DNA from: Jiella endophytica
GTDB lineage: Bacteria; Pseudomonadota; Alphaproteobacteria; Rhizobiales; Rhizobiaceae
Reading direction: 5' to 3'
Assembly: GCF_004519335.1 (NCBI RefSeq)
Contig: NZ_SOZD01000002.1
Coordinates: forward strand, 496,001-560,000
Length of the DNA stretch: 64,000 bases
Shown here: positions 17,577 through 26,017 of the stretch, piece after piece
Numbering within the stretch: the first letter of the stretch is position 1
Layout of the letters: the number at the start of each line of letters is the position of its first letter
Notes under the pieces: generated by a model
The model's database searches: none
Told to the model about the DNA's origin: nothing
Seen by the model: the letters and a program-made list of their open reading frames with translations, nothing else
Made by a program: the position numbers and the translations under genes

Positions 17577-17990
17577 GTGGCGATCGCACGATCGCCGCTT
17601 ATGGCCGCTGAAAAGCTCAGGAAGCGCGCGGAATTTCTGGCCGCGCGAAGGGGCCGTCGGCTGAACGGCCCATTTTTCTTCGTCGAGGCGCTGCGGCGCG
17701 CCGACGAGGGGCCGGCCCGCTTCGGCCTGACGGTGACCCGCAAGATCGGCAATGCCGTCGAACGCAACCGCATCCGCCGCCGGCTGCGCGAGGCGATCCG
17801 CATTTACGCCGAGGCTGACATGGTGCCGGGCATCGATTATGTGATCGTTGCGCGCCGCGAGGTGCTTTCGGCGCCGTTCGCCACCCTGTCAGAGGAATTG
17901 CGGAAACGCTTCTCCCGGATGGCCGGGCCAAACCAGAAGACGGACAGAAACGGCGAAGGCCGATCCGAGCGCCGATCGAGGTCTGATTGA
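17577..17990 (+). CDS. rnpA: Ribonuclease P protein component
   Basis: RnpA helps the RNase P RNA cut the 5' leader from tRNA precursors. The protein has L-R-K-R-A-E-F-L-A near the start, R-F-G-L-T-V-T-R-K-I-G-N-A-V-E-R-N-R-I-R-R-R-L-R-E (about 49-73), the RNR signature helix, and a basic C-terminal tail. From the GTG at 17577 it has 137 residues. The ATG at 17601 would give 129, which is nearer the usual 115-125; neither has a clear ribosome-binding site, so coupling to rpmH is likely. Its stop codon overlaps the yidC start by one base. Confidence 0.94.
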   Translation: MAIARSPLMAAEKLRKRAEFLAARRGRRLNGPFFFVEALRRADEGPARFGLTVTRKIGNAVERNRIRRRLREAIRIYAEADMVPGIDYVIVARREVLSAPFATLSEELRKRFSRMAGPNQKTDRNGEGRSERRSRSD

Positions 17991-19798
17991 TGGAAAACAA
18001 CCGCAACTTCATGGTCGCCATGGCGCTCTCCATTGCGGTTCTGATCGGCTGGCAATATTTCGTCGTCAGTCCGCGCATGGATTCGCAGCGCCAGGCCGCC
18101 GAGACCAGCCAGGCCGACCAGGGCTCGCTGCAGACGCCGCAGACGCCTGCCGGCACGAAGCAGGACGAGACGGTCGCCCCTGCGGGTCGCGAAAGCGTCA
18201 TTTCCAGCCCGCAGCTGCCGGTGTCCGAGGATCGCCAGGCCGTCATCGCCGGCGGCAACCGCATCGCCATCGACACGCCGCAACTGTCCGGCTCGATCAA
18301 TCTCAAGGGCGCCCGGATCGACGATCTGCGGCTGAAGAAGTATCACGAGACCGTCGAGGATTCCTCGCCCACCATCGTGCTTCTCTCGCCGGAGCAGCTT
18401 CCCAACGGCTATTTTACCGAGACCGGCATCATCGTCCCCGGCAAGGGCCCGGTGGTCGGCGCCTCGACCGAGTGGCAGGCGCCGGACGGCGCCAAGCTCA
18501 CCCCCTCGACGCCGGTGACGCTGACGGCCAAGGCCGACGGCCTGACGGTGAACCGGACGATCTCGGTCGACGACAATTTCATGTTCACCGTCGAGGACGC
18601 CATCGTCAACGATGGCGGCGCACCGGTGAAGGTGTCGCCCTATGGCCGCGTCGTGCGGTACTCCAAGCCTGAGGTCGCCTCGGCCTACGTCCTCTTCGAG
18701 GGGCTTCTCGGCGTCTTCGGCGACGAGGGCCTGAAGGAAGTCAAATACTCCTCGATCGAGGAGGACCAGAAGGACCCGCAGCCGAAATCGACCGGCGGCT
18801 GGCTCGGTATCACCGACAAGTACTGGGCGACGACGCTGATCCCGGAGGGCTCCCGCCCCTTCAGCGGCCAGTTCCTCTACATGACCGGCCAGCGGCCGCA
18901 CTATCAGAGCGAGTTCGTCGCCGATCCGATCGACGTCGCGCCGGGGCAGACGGCGACCTCGACCACCCGGACCTTCGCCGGGGCCAAGGTCGTCGACATC
19001 ATCGACGGCTACGAGGACACGCTGAACGTCCGGCAGTTCGGCCAGCTGATCGACTGGGGCTGGTTCTACTTCATCACTCGGCCGATGTTCCATGTGATCG
19101 ACTACATCTACAAGCTGCTCGGCAATTTCGGCCTGGCGATCATGGCCGTCACCGTTCTGCTCAAGCTCGTCTTCTTCCCGTTGGCCAACAAGTCCTACAA
19201 GTCGATGGCCCGGATGAAGACCGTCCAGCCGAGGATCATGGAGCTGCGCGAGCGCTTCAAGGACGACAAGCAGAAGCAGCAACAGGAGATGATGCGGATC
19301 TACAAGGAGGAGAAGATCAATCCGGCCGCCGGCTGCTGGCCGATGCTCATCCAGATCCCCGTCTTCTTCGCCCTCTACAAGGTGATCTACGTCACCATCG
19401 AGATGCGCCACGCGCCGTTCTTCGGCTGGATCCAGGATCTCGCAGCGCCGGATCCGACCTCGATCTTCAATCTCTTCGGGCTGATCCCGATCACCCTGCC
19501 GCATCTCCTGATGGTCGGCGTCTGGCCGCTCCTGATGGGCATGACGATGTTCGTCCAGATGCGGCTCAACCCGACGCCGCCGGACCCGGCGCAGCAGATG
19601 ATCTTCACCTGGATGCCGGTGATCTTCACCTTCATGCTGGCCTCCTTCCCGGCCGGCCTGGTGATCTACTGGACCTGGAACAACACCCTGTCGATCATCC
19701 AGCAGAGCGTGATCATGAAGCGCAACGGCGCCAAGATCGAGCTGTGGGACAATCTGAAGGGTACCTTCCGAAGACGGGAGAAACCCTCGGAGGGCTGA
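17990..19798 (+). CDS. yidC: Membrane protein insertase YidC
   Basis: YidC inserts and folds inner-membrane proteins, alone or with SecYEG. The 602-residue protein has an N-terminal membrane segment (about 5-25), a large periplasmic beta domain (about 60-350) and a C-terminal insertase domain with five helices. Landmarks are NFGLAIMAVTVLLKLVFFPL, the cytoplasmic hairpin R-M-K-T-V-Q-P-R-I-M-E-L-R-E-R-F-K-D-D and GCWPMLIQIPVFFALYKVI, and the C-terminus is W-x-W-N-N-T-L-S-I-I-Q-Q. The ATG at 17990 overlaps the rnpA stop as TGATG; a TTG lies one codon earlier. Length is normal for Gram-negatives. Confidence 0.97.
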   Translation: MENNRNFMVAMALSIAVLIGWQYFVVSPRMDSQRQAAETSQADQGSLQTPQTPAGTKQDETVAPAGRESVISSPQLPVSEDRQAVIAGGNRIAIDTPQLSGSINLKGARIDDLRLKKYHETVEDSSPTIVLLSPEQLPNGYFTETGIIVPGKGPVVGASTEWQAPDGAKLTPSTPVTLTAKADGLTVNRTISVDDNFMFTVEDAIVNDGGAPVKVSPYGRVVRYSKPEVASAYVLFEGLLGVFGDEGLKEVKYSSIEEDQKDPQPKSTGGWLGITDKYWATTLIPEGSRPFSGQFLYMTGQRPHYQSEFVADPIDVAPGQTATSTTRTFAGAKVVDIIDGYEDTLNVRQFGQLIDWGWFYFITRPMFHVIDYIYKLLGNFGLAIMAVTVLLKLVFFPLANKSYKSMARMKTVQPRIMELRERFKDDKQKQQQEMMRIYKEEKINPAAGCWPMLIQIPVFFALYKVIYVTIEMRHAPFFGWIQDLAAPDPTSIFNLFGLIPITLPHLLMVGVWPLLMGMTMFVQMRLNPTPPDPAQQMIFTWMPVIFTFMLASFPAGLVIYWTWNNTLSIIQQSVIMKRNGAKIELWDNLKGTFRRREKPSEG

Positions 19799-19874
19799 CC
19801 GGACCCCGGCGGGTTCGCCGCAAATGCATCCGGGTCGGCACGTTGCCGGCCCGTCTCCGCGGAAGGAGCCTGTC

Positions 19875-20513
19875 ATGCACGGGCCATCGCCTGATACGCT
19901 CTATCCCCTGCCGGGCTATCCTCGCGCGGTCTTCCTGAAGAACGTCGTCACGCGTCCGAACATCATCGTCGGCGACTACAGCTACTACGACGATCCGGAC
20001 GGTGCCGAACGCTTCGAAGAACGCAACGTGCTGCATCATTTCGACTTCTACGGCGACCGGCTGATCATCGGGCGCTTCGTCGCGATCGCTGCCGGCACGC
20101 GCTTCGTGATGAACGGCGCCAACCATGCCATGGGCGGGTTCTCGACCTATCCGTTCAACATTTTCGAGAGCGGCTGGGAGGCAGGTTTCGACATTTCCAG
20201 CTGGACCGGCCAGAGCCGCGGCGACACGCGGGTCGGCAACGACGTGTGGCTCGGCATGGAGAGCCTCGTCATGCCGGGCGTGACCATCGGTGACGGCGCC
20301 ATCGTCGCTGCGCGTTCGACGGTGGTTTCGAACGTCGCCCCCTATTCGGTCGTCGGCGGCAATCCGGCGCGGGAGATCCGAACCCGCTTCGACCGCGCGA
20401 CCGTCGCGCGGCTGCTCGCCGTCGCCTGGTGGGACTGGCCGGCCGACAAGATCACCCGCAACCTCGCCGCCATTCGCGGCGCCGACATCGAGCTTCTGGA
20501 GGCTGCCACATGA
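19875..20513 (+). CDS. Xenobiotic acetyltransferase (Vat/CatB-like)
   Basis: A 212-residue left-handed beta-helix acetyltransferase. Family marks are [12 protein letters not shown] near 32-43, [19 protein letters not shown] and the catalytic His in M-N-G-A-N-H-A-M, followed by [20 protein letters not shown] and the C-terminal [10 protein letters not shown]. Homologues O-acetylate streptogramin A (Vat) or chloramphenicol (CatB); chromosomal members often have unknown acceptors, so resistance should not be assumed. The ATG at 19875 follows GGAAGGAG. Its stop overlaps the engB start by 4 bp (ATGA). It separates yidC from engB, which are usually direct neighbours in this order. Confidence 0.87.
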   Translation: MHGPSPDTLYPLPGYPRAVFLKNVVTRPNIIVGDYSYYDDPDGAERFEERNVLHHFDFYGDRLIIGRFVAIAAGTRFVMNGANHAMGGFSTYPFNIFESGWEAGFDISSWTGQSRGDTRVGNDVWLGMESLVMPGVTIGDGAIVAARSTVVSNVAPYSVVGGNPAREIRTRFDRATVARLLAVAWWDWPADKITRNLAAIRGADIELLEAAT

Positions 20514-21178
20514 GCGCGGCAGAGCCTGGACAAACGCCCGCAAGCGAAGCCGACAGGCGCTTCTTCGCAAAGCCCTGGGTCTTCGTGCGCGGCGTGCCGG
20601 CGCTGAAGTTCCTGCCGCCCGAAGGCCCGCCGGAGATCGCCTTTGCCGGCCGGTCGAATGTCGGCAAGTCGTCGCTGATCAACGCGCTGCTTGGCCAGAA
20701 GGGCCTTGCCCGCACCTCCAACACGCCGGGCCGGACCCAGGAGCTGAACTTCTTCGTGCCCGACGGCTTCGGCTCGCCGGAGGCGGGGCTGCCGCCGATC
20801 GCCCTCGTCGACATGCCGGGCTATGGCTATGCCAAGGCGCCGAAGGAGCGGGTCGACGCCTGGACCGAACTGGTCTTCGACTATCTGCGCGGGCGCGCCA
20901 GCCTGAAGCGGGTCTTTTTGCTGATCGACGCCCGCCACGGCATCAAGGCCAAGGACGAGGAGGTGATGAAGCTCCTCGACAAGGCGGCGATGTCCTATCA
21001 GATCGTCCTCACCAAGACCGACAAGATCAAGCCGCCGGCGGTGGAAAAGCTCGTCGCCGAGACGATCGGGCAGATCAGGAAGCGGCCGGCAGCCTTTCCC
21101 GAGCTGATCGCGACGTCGTCGGAAAAGGGCGGCGGCATCGACGACCTGCGCGCCACGATCCTCGACCTGGCAGAGTAG
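20510..21178 (+). CDS. engB: Ribosome-biogenesis GTPase YihA/EngB
   Basis: EngB is an essential small GTPase for large-subunit assembly. The 222-residue protein has G1 [10 protein letters not shown] (near 50), G2 [10 protein letters not shown]3 DMPGYGYA (near 102), G4 TKTDK (near 165) and G5 SSEKGGG (near 203). All GTPase motifs are present. The ATG at 20510 overlaps the previous stop codon, so translation is coupled to the acetyltransferase gene. Repeat copy 2 begins seven bases after the stop codon. Confidence 0.96.
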   Translation: MSAAEPGQTPASEADRRFFAKPWVFVRGVPALKFLPPEGPPEIAFAGRSNVGKSSLINALLGQKGLARTSNTPGRTQELNFFVPDGFGSPEAGLPPIALVDMPGYGYAKAPKERVDAWTELVFDYLRGRASLKRVFLLIDARHGIKAKDEEVMKLLDKAAMSYQIVLTKTDKIKPPAVEKLVAETIGQIRKRPAAFPELIATSSEKGGGIDDLRATILDLAE

Positions 21179-21184
21179 CTTGCA

Positions 21185-21285
21185 GCATCGGCCCGAAAAT
21201 CGGGATCGATTTTCGGAACGCACGATGCGGCAATTCAATAATACAGAGCGTCCTTTGTACGTCCATTCGGACGCACGGCGCTCTG
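21185..21285 (+). repeat. Two-hairpin interspersed repeat, copy 2
   Basis: Same structure as copy 1: GCATCGG, CCGAAAATCG-GGAT-CGATTTTCGG and GATGC, then a second hairpin bounded by CAGAGCG (21244-21250) and CGCTCTG (21279-21285). The paired bases vary between copies while pairing is kept. It lies just downstream of engB. Confidence 0.8.
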
Positions 21286-21364
21286 AAGGCTGCGGCGGCT
21301 CGCCGCGGCCATCCGAAATCGACAGTGGTGACTAGAACAAATAAGGAACACACCGGAGGTGCCG

Positions 21365-21595
21365 GTGTTCCCGACCATTGCCGATCTGCGCCACAGGCGC
21401 CTGTGGCTCGAGGTGCGCTGCATCACCTGCCAGCACACGACCTTCCTGCCAGTCGGCCTGATTCCGCCGGGGCTGAAGCAGGACCTGCCGGTGCATCTGG
21501 CCGCGGCCTTCTTCCGCTGTCGCTGCGGCTCGAAGCAGCTTTCGACGCTGATGGTGGACCTCGACGCGGCGAAGCCGAAGCCGCCGGGCACGTGA
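21365..21595 (+). CDS. Small Cys-rich protein, possible zinc ribbon
   Basis: A 76-residue protein of unknown function. It carries C-I-T-C near residue 21 and C-R-C near residue 51, spaced as in a zinc ribbon, within R-C-I-T-C-Q-H-T and F-R-C-R-C-G-S-K. There is no signal peptide or membrane segment. The GTG at 21365 is preferred because GGAGG (21355-21359) lies five bases upstream; a GTG at 21359 overlaps that site. The gene starts about 80 bp after repeat copy 2. A role in nucleic-acid binding is possible but is inference only. Confidence 0.7.
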   Translation: MFPTIADLRHRRLWLEVRCITCQHTTFLPVGLIPPGLKQDLPVHLAAAFFRCRCGSKQLSTLMVDLDAAKPKPPGT

Positions 21596-21714
21596 AATTC
21601 AAATCGGGTGAGTCGCGCCGATGCGTTCGCAGGAAGCGCTTTCGCCGATGACGTCGGGCGCTGCTCGTTCTTCCTGGCGAGCACAGCGTCCCATTCGCGA
21701 CAAATTTTGGGGCC

Positions 21715-21749
21715 CAAAAGCAAACGGGCCGGCGCGGTAGCCGACCCGT
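21715..21749 (-). terminator. Terminator of the cytochrome gene
   Basis: On the minus strand ACGGGTCGGC pairs with GCCGGCCCGT (21749-21740 with 21733-21724; one G-U pair) around a 6-base loop and is followed by TTTGCTTTT. It lies 26 bp past the stop codon at 21775. Confidence 0.75.
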
Positions 21750-21774
21750 CGAGCGTTGTTCCGGTCTTCCGGGC

Positions 21775-22236
21775 TCAGTTCTTGTCGAGCCGGAAATCCT
21801 CGTGGCAGCCCTTGCAGTTCTGGGTGACCTTGCCGAACTGCTGCTTGAAGGCGTCGACGTCCTGCGGCGCGGCGTCGAGCGCCGCCTGGGTGTCTTCCTG
21901 ATACTTCACCAGGGCCGCCTTGAACTCGTCCGGCTTTTCCCAGATCGCCGGAGCGGCCTCGGTCTTGCCGCCGGTCTTGGAATCCTCCGGGAAATAGTCG
22001 CCGAACTTCATCGCGACCTCGTGCATCTTGGTGAAGATCTCCGTCGCCTTGTCGGCGGAGAACTCCGCTTGCCCCTTCAGGATCTGGGCGCCGGCCTTGG
22101 TCGCCTTGCCGTTTTCCTCCATCAGGTCCTGGCGGGCCTTGATCGCGTCGAGGTTCTGGGCGATCGCCGGAACGGCGAAGGCCGCCGCGCCGCAGACGGC
22201 GAGAACGGCGAGGCTGAAGGGGCGGCTGTCGGTCAT
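21775..22236 (-). CDS. Class II c-type cytochrome (c'/c-556 type)
   Basis: A 153-residue periplasmic haem protein. The signal peptide is about residues 1-27 (LAVLAVCGAAAFAVPAIA, with AIA-Q as cleavage site). The mature part is a helical bundle with the haem-binding C-K-G-C-H near the C-terminus (about 142-146), the position typical of class II cytochromes c. An N-terminal Met in Q-D-L-M-E could be the sixth ligand as in c-556, while c' proteins lack one; this is not decided here. The ATG at 22236 follows GAGGAG. It is monocistronic with its own terminator. Confidence 0.88.
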   Translation of the reverse strand: MTDSRPFSLAVLAVCGAAAFAVPAIAQNLDAIKARQDLMEENGKATKAGAQILKGQAEFSADKATEIFTKMHEVAMKFGDYFPEDSKTGGKTEAAPAIWEKPDEFKAALVKYQEDTQAALDAAPQDVDAFKQQFGKVTQNCKGCHEDFRLDKN

Positions 22237-22372
22237 CTGGAAGCTCCTCGAAGGATCGCGGCAGGTTGGTTCCGGAACGAGTTGGAACATTTCCAGCCTG
22301 GGGCAACGGCAGGATGACGGTCGATGCGGTCACAAACAGTTTTTTGACGGCGTCGTGAGTGTTCGAAACGAC

Positions 22373-22400
22373 GACGCCCCGGCATCGCTGCCGGGGCGTC
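22373..22400 (-). terminator. Hairpin terminator downstream of the superoxide dismutase gene
   Basis: A perfect 12-bp stem (GACGCCCCGGCA at 22373-22384 with TGCCGGGGCGTC at 22389-22400) has a 4-base loop. It lies 64 bp past the minus-strand stop at 22465. The following bases (GTCGTTT) are a weak T-tract. Confidence 0.7.
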
Positions 22401-22464
22401 AAGGATCTGTCGTCTTTCGGCGATCACGCCGGACCGCCCGAAATTCCGGCGGCGCGCGTCCGCG

Positions 22465-23067
22465 TCAGGCGGTCGCCTTTTCGTAGCATTCGAGGACGTA
22501 GTCCCAGTTCACCAGGCTGTCGACGAAGGCGGAAAGATATTTCGGCCGGGCGTTGCGATAGTCGATGTAGTAGGAGTGCTCCCACACGTCGACGCCGAGG
22601 ATCGGCACGCCGCCATGGACGAGCGGGTTCTCGCCGTTCGGCGTCTTCATGATCTCGAGCTTGCCGTCCTTAACGGCCACCCAGGCCCAGCCGGAGCCGA
22701 ACTGGCCGGCGCCGGCCGCCTCGAAGTCGGCCTTGAACTTGTCATAGCCGCCGAGATCGGAATCGAAGGCCGAGGCCAGCTTGCCGGGCAGGCTGGTGCC
22801 GCCGCCATTCGGCTTCATCCACTTCCAGAAGTGGATGTGGTTGTAGTGCTGGCCGGCATTGTTGAACAGCGCCTGGTCGGTGCCGTAGGACTTCTTGACG
22901 ATCTCCTCGAGCGGCAGATCGGACATGCCGGCCTTCTCGGCCAGTTCGTTGCCCTTGGTCACATAGGCCTGGTGGTGCTTGTCGTGGTGAAACTCGAGAG
23001 TCTCCTTGGACATGTAGGGGCCCAGCGCGTCATAGGCGTAGGGAAGCTCGGGCAGTTCGAAGGCCAT
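22465..23067 (-). CDS. sodB: Superoxide dismutase, iron type by sequence
   Basis: Dismutates superoxide to peroxide and oxygen. The 200-residue protein has the metal ligands in LEFHHDKHH (His near 27), N-H-I-H-F-W (near 79) and D-V-W-E-H-S-Y-Y (near 161-168). The metal-tuning Gln is in the N-terminal domain (F-N-N-A-G-Q-H) and the C-terminal position that is Gln in Mn enzymes is Gly (T-P-N-G-E-N-P-L), which is the Fe-type pattern. There is no signal peptide, so it is cytoplasmic. Rhizobial homologues can accept Mn, so the metal should not be taken as proven. Confidence 0.93.
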   Translation of the reverse strand: MAFELPELPYAYDALGPYMSKETLEFHHDKHHQAYVTKGNELAEKAGMSDLPLEEIVKKSYGTDQALFNNAGQHYNHIHFWKWMKPNGGGTSLPGKLASAFDSDLGGYDKFKADFEAAGAGQFGSGWAWVAVKDGKLEIMKTPNGENPLVHGGVPILGVDVWEHSYYIDYRNARPKYLSAFVDSLVNWDYVLECYEKATA

Positions 23068-23201
23068 GGTCCGTCTCCTTCTGATGGGATTGGTCGAAGC
23101 GGGACGCCGCGCTGACGGCGCCCCGGCTTTGCCACGAACATAGGTGGCGATGATGGTCCGTCCACCGTCGGAAGCCGACGGCGGAGCGATGCCTGCGGGC
23201 C

Positions 23202-24086
23202 TCAGCCGGCCTTTTTCGCAAAGGCCATGTAGGCTTCGCGGGCCTCGCGATAGACCGGCCCGGGCTGCATCTCGCGGCCCTCGATCCGCTGCACGGGGAC
23301 CACCTTGGAATGATTGCCCGTCGAGAAGATCTCGTCGGCATCCATGAAGTCGGCCACCGACAGGCTCTTTTCCACCACCTCCCGGCCGGCCTCGCGCAGA
23401 AGTCCGATCACCCGCTGGCGGGTGATGCCATTGAGGAAGCAGCCATTCGGGACCGGCGTGTAGACGACGCCGTCCTTGACGAAGAAGATGTTCGACGTGC
23501 CGGTTTCGGCGACGTTGCCGATCATGTCAAGGACGAGGGCGTTGTCGAAGCCGCGTTTCTTGGCCTCCATGATCGCCCGGCCGTTGTTGGGATAGAGGCA
23601 GCCCGCCTTGGCGAGCGTCGGCATCGTCTCCGGCGTCGGCCGGCGGAACGGCGAAACGGTGATCGAAAAGCCGGCCGGCTCGATCATCGGCGTCTCGTAG
23701 AGGCAGAGGCAGAACCGCGTCGTCTCGGGGTCGGCGGGAACGCCCATATAGCCGCCGCCCTCGGCCCAGTACATCGGCCGGATGTAGACTGCCGTTTCGC
23801 CGGAAAAGCCGTTCAGCCCTTCGCGGGCGAGCGCCTCGATCTCCTCGGCAGCGACGGTCGGCTTGAGGCCGAGCGCCTCGGCCGAGCGGTTGACGCGCTG
23901 GCTGTGGCGGTCGAGATCCGGCGCGACGCCGTCGAACCAGCGGGCGCCGTCGAAAACGGTCGAGCCGAGCCACATGGCGTGGCTCTTCGGGCCGATCAGC
24001 GCCGGGCTCCCCTCGTGCCAAGTGCCGTCGACGAAGGTGCGGGTGCGAAGCTCCGGCGAAGCGCCGTGCGACGAATGCGATGACAT
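23202..24086 (-). CDS. Class IV aminotransferase, branched-chain amino acid type
   Basis: A 294-residue PLP enzyme of the branched-chain/D-amino acid transaminase fold. It shows W-L-G-S-T-V-F-D-G-A-R-W-F near 39-51, the PLP Lys in T-L-A-K-A-G-C-L-Y-P-N-N (near 162), E-T-G-T-S-N-I-F-F-V near 198-207 and G-I-T-R-Q-R-V-I near 225. It probably transfers amino groups between branched-chain amino acids and 2-oxoglutarate, but this subgroup is distinct from typical IlvE and could prefer other amines. The ATG at 24086 follows AAAGGAG. It lies upstream of sodB on the same strand, with about 130 bp between. Confidence 0.85.
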   Translation of the reverse strand: MSSHSSHGASPELRTRTFVDGTWHEGSPALIGPKSHAMWLGSTVFDGARWFDGVAPDLDRHSQRVNRSAEALGLKPTVAAEEIEALAREGLNGFSGETAVYIRPMYWAEGGGYMGVPADPETTRFCLCLYETPMIEPAGFSITVSPFRRPTPETMPTLAKAGCLYPNNGRAIMEAKKRGFDNALVLDMIGNVAETGTSNIFFVKDGVVYTPVPNGCFLNGITRQRVIGLLREAGREVVEKSLSVADFMDADEIFSTGNHSKVVPVQRIEGREMQPGPVYREAREAYMAFAKKAG

Positions 24087-24301
24087 GCCGATATTCTCCT
24101 TTCGGGCCTCGCGCGAAAGCGGCCCTGCGGCGTCCTCCCGGCTGGCCGGGACGGCGTCCGGCCTCGGCGCGGCTGCCCATCGATCCGACCGGGGTAGCGC
24201 CCGCGACCCGACATTTCAATCGCCGGCGATATGGCGAGCGGTGCCCCCTGCCCCATTTTGCCAAAAGGACGCCCGCCGCCCACCCGGAAAAGGACATCGC
24301 C

Positions 24302-24964
24302 TTGCATTCAGTCTACGTCTTCGACGCCTATGGAACGCTTTTCGACACCGGCGCCGCCGTTGCCCGGCATGCCGAGACGCTCGGTGCGTCCGGCCGAGAG
24401 CTCGCCGAGGTCTGGCGTCGCAAGCAGCTCGAATATTCCTGGGTGCGCGGACTGATGGGCGACGCCAGCCGGAATTTCTGGGATCTCACCGAGGATGCGC
24501 TGGACTATGCCTTCCAGAAGGTCGGCGGCGTCGATCCGGCGCTGCGCGAGCCGCTGCTCGACGCCTATCGCGACCTCGACTGCTATCCGGAAGTGCCTTC
24601 GACTCTCCGGGCCCTGAAGGACAAGGAAGCGCGTGTCGCGATTCTCTCGAACGGCTCACGCGACATGCTCTCCCGCGCGGTCCGCTCGGCCGGTCTCGAG
24701 GATCTCGTCGACGAGCTCTTCTCGGCCGAGGACTGCGGCCAATACAAGACCGCGCCGGCGGTCTACGAGATGGTGACGACGCAGTACCGGATCTATCCCG
24801 ACGCGGTCTCGTTCCAGTCCTCCAACCGCTGGGACATCGCCGGAGCGAATCGCTTCGGCTTCCACACCGTCTGGATCAACCGCAAGGGCGAGCCTGACGA
24901 ATATCTCGACCTGCGACCGGACGCGATACTGCCCGATCTGAAGAACCTCGCCGGCAGGCTGTGA
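24302..24964 (+). CDS. Haloacid dehalogenase, type II
   Basis: A 220-residue HAD-superfamily hydrolase. The nucleophile Asp is in V-F-D-A-Y-G-T-L-F-D near residue 7. Motif II S-N-G-S follows near 118, the Lys in Y-K-T-A-P-A-V-Y near 150, and the motif III region F-Q-S-S-N-R-W-D-I-A-G-A near 174. The S-S-N-x-W-D-x-x-G-A block is typical of (S)-2-haloacid dehalogenases, which cut carbon-halogen bonds; whether a haloacid is the natural substrate is not known. The start is the TTG at 24302 with AAAGGA upstream. No ATG lies near the conserved start. Confidence 0.88.
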   Translation: MHSVYVFDAYGTLFDTGAAVARHAETLGASGRELAEVWRRKQLEYSWVRGLMGDASRNFWDLTEDALDYAFQKVGGVDPALREPLLDAYRDLDCYPEVPSTLRALKDKEARVAILSNGSRDMLSRAVRSAGLEDLVDELFSAEDCGQYKTAPAVYEMVTTQYRIYPDAVSFQSSNRWDIAGANRFGFHTVWINRKGEPDEYLDLRPDAILPDLKNLAGRL

Positions 24965-25201
24965 ACGCCGCCCACCGCCCTCGGACGATATCGGCTGCCT
25001 GACCGGGTGATGATACGCGAAAGAGCCGCCGCCTCGTCCGGATCCGCAGCCGAGATGCCACACCGAACGCGAAAACACGGCGATTTCAAGCGTCTGTGAT
25101 GCGGGAACCGAAGACGCGCACCATCGTTCGTGTAGAACAAATGGCAAGGATCGGCCCATAGAATGGCCGTATCCCACAAAAAAACGATAAGGCTGGAACT
25201 C

Positions 25202-25909
25202 ATGGATCCCACCAAAGATCGGCTCGTGTCGCGGCGCGGCTTTCTGACGGTCGCCGGCCTCGGCGCCGTTGCTGCCGTGTCGGGCTGTTCGAGCGCCTCG
25301 CGGGCGCGCATCTCCTCGCTGACGGCGTTTTCCGGCGGCGGCAGCTACGGCAATCCCCGCTACAAGGCGATGTACGGCCGGATGGTCGACCACGGCGAGG
25401 TGATCCCGGCCGTCAACCTGTCGCGCGTCCCCGAGCGCTATCTGCGCCGCGAAGTCGCCGATCCGACGGGTGAAAAGCCGGGCACGGTGGTCATCGATAC
25501 CAGCGCCAAATACGCCTATTACGTCATGCCCGGCGGCCGCGCGATGCGCTACGGCGTCGGCGTCGGCCGCGAGGGTTTCGGCTGGAGCGGCCGGGCCGAG
25601 GTGCGGGCGAAGAAAGTCTGGCCGACCTGGACCCCGCCGAAGGAGATGATCCAGCGCAAGCCGGACCTCGCAGAATATGCCAGCGGCATGCCCGGCGGCA
25701 TCATGAACCCGCTCGGCGCCCGCGCGATGTATCTCTTCCAGGGCAATCGCGACACGCTCTACCGTCTGCACGGCTCGCCGGAATACTGGACGATCGGCAC
25801 CAACGATTCGTCCGGCTGCATCCGTTTCATGAACCAGGACATCATCGACCTCTACGACCGCGTGAAGGTCGGCGCGCCCGTGCTCGTCCAGGCCGGCGCT
25901 TACGTCTGA
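25202..25909 (+). CDS. L,D-transpeptidase (YkuD/ErfK family), probable lipoprotein
   Basis: Cross-links peptidoglycan through meso-DAP-DAP bonds or attaches proteins to it. The 235-residue protein begins with a signal sequence containing twin arginines (SRRGFLTVAGLGAVAAVSGC). The Cys near residue 29 fits a lipobox, so it may be a lipoprotein. The YkuD domain is about 90-230, with catalytic H-G-S-P-E-Y near 191 and S-S-G-C-I-R-F near 204. The ATG at 25202 is preferred since GGA lies at the right distance; an ATG at 25163 would add 13 residues. A strong terminator follows, so it is a single-gene unit. Confidence 0.92.
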   Translation: MDPTKDRLVSRRGFLTVAGLGAVAAVSGCSSASRARISSLTAFSGGGSYGNPRYKAMYGRMVDHGEVIPAVNLSRVPERYLRREVADPTGEKPGTVVIDTSAKYAYYVMPGGRAMRYGVGVGREGFGWSGRAEVRAKKVWPTWTPPKEMIQRKPDLAEYASGMPGGIMNPLGARAMYLFQGNRDTLYRLHGSPEYWTIGTNDSSGCIRFMNQDIIDLYDRVKVGAPVLVQAGAYV

Positions 25910-25938
25910 TCGATCCCGACAGTCGGATTTCAGAACAC

Positions 25939-25968
25939 AGCGGGCGTCTTCGGGCGCCCGCTTTTTTT
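25939..25968 (+). terminator. Rho-independent terminator of the L,D-transpeptidase gene
   Basis: AGCGGGCG (25939-25946) pairs with CGCCCGCT (25955-25962) and is followed by seven T residues (25962-25968). The stop codon is 30 bp upstream. Confidence 0.92.
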
Positions 25969-26017
25969 CATGCACGGTCGCCGGACGGGCAAGGCCTGCA
26001 GCCGGAGCAATGGCGTC

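Noticed and set aside
17837-19876. Long open frame (679 codons) on the minus strand opposite yidC
   Set aside because: It mirrors the yidC codons, is rich in Asp/His/Arg as expected of an antisense frame in high-G+C DNA, and has no ribosome-binding site or domain.
19875-20513. Calling this gene an antibiotic-resistance determinant
   Set aside because: Chromosomal Vat/CatB-like enzymes often have other substrates, and nothing in the context supports resistance.
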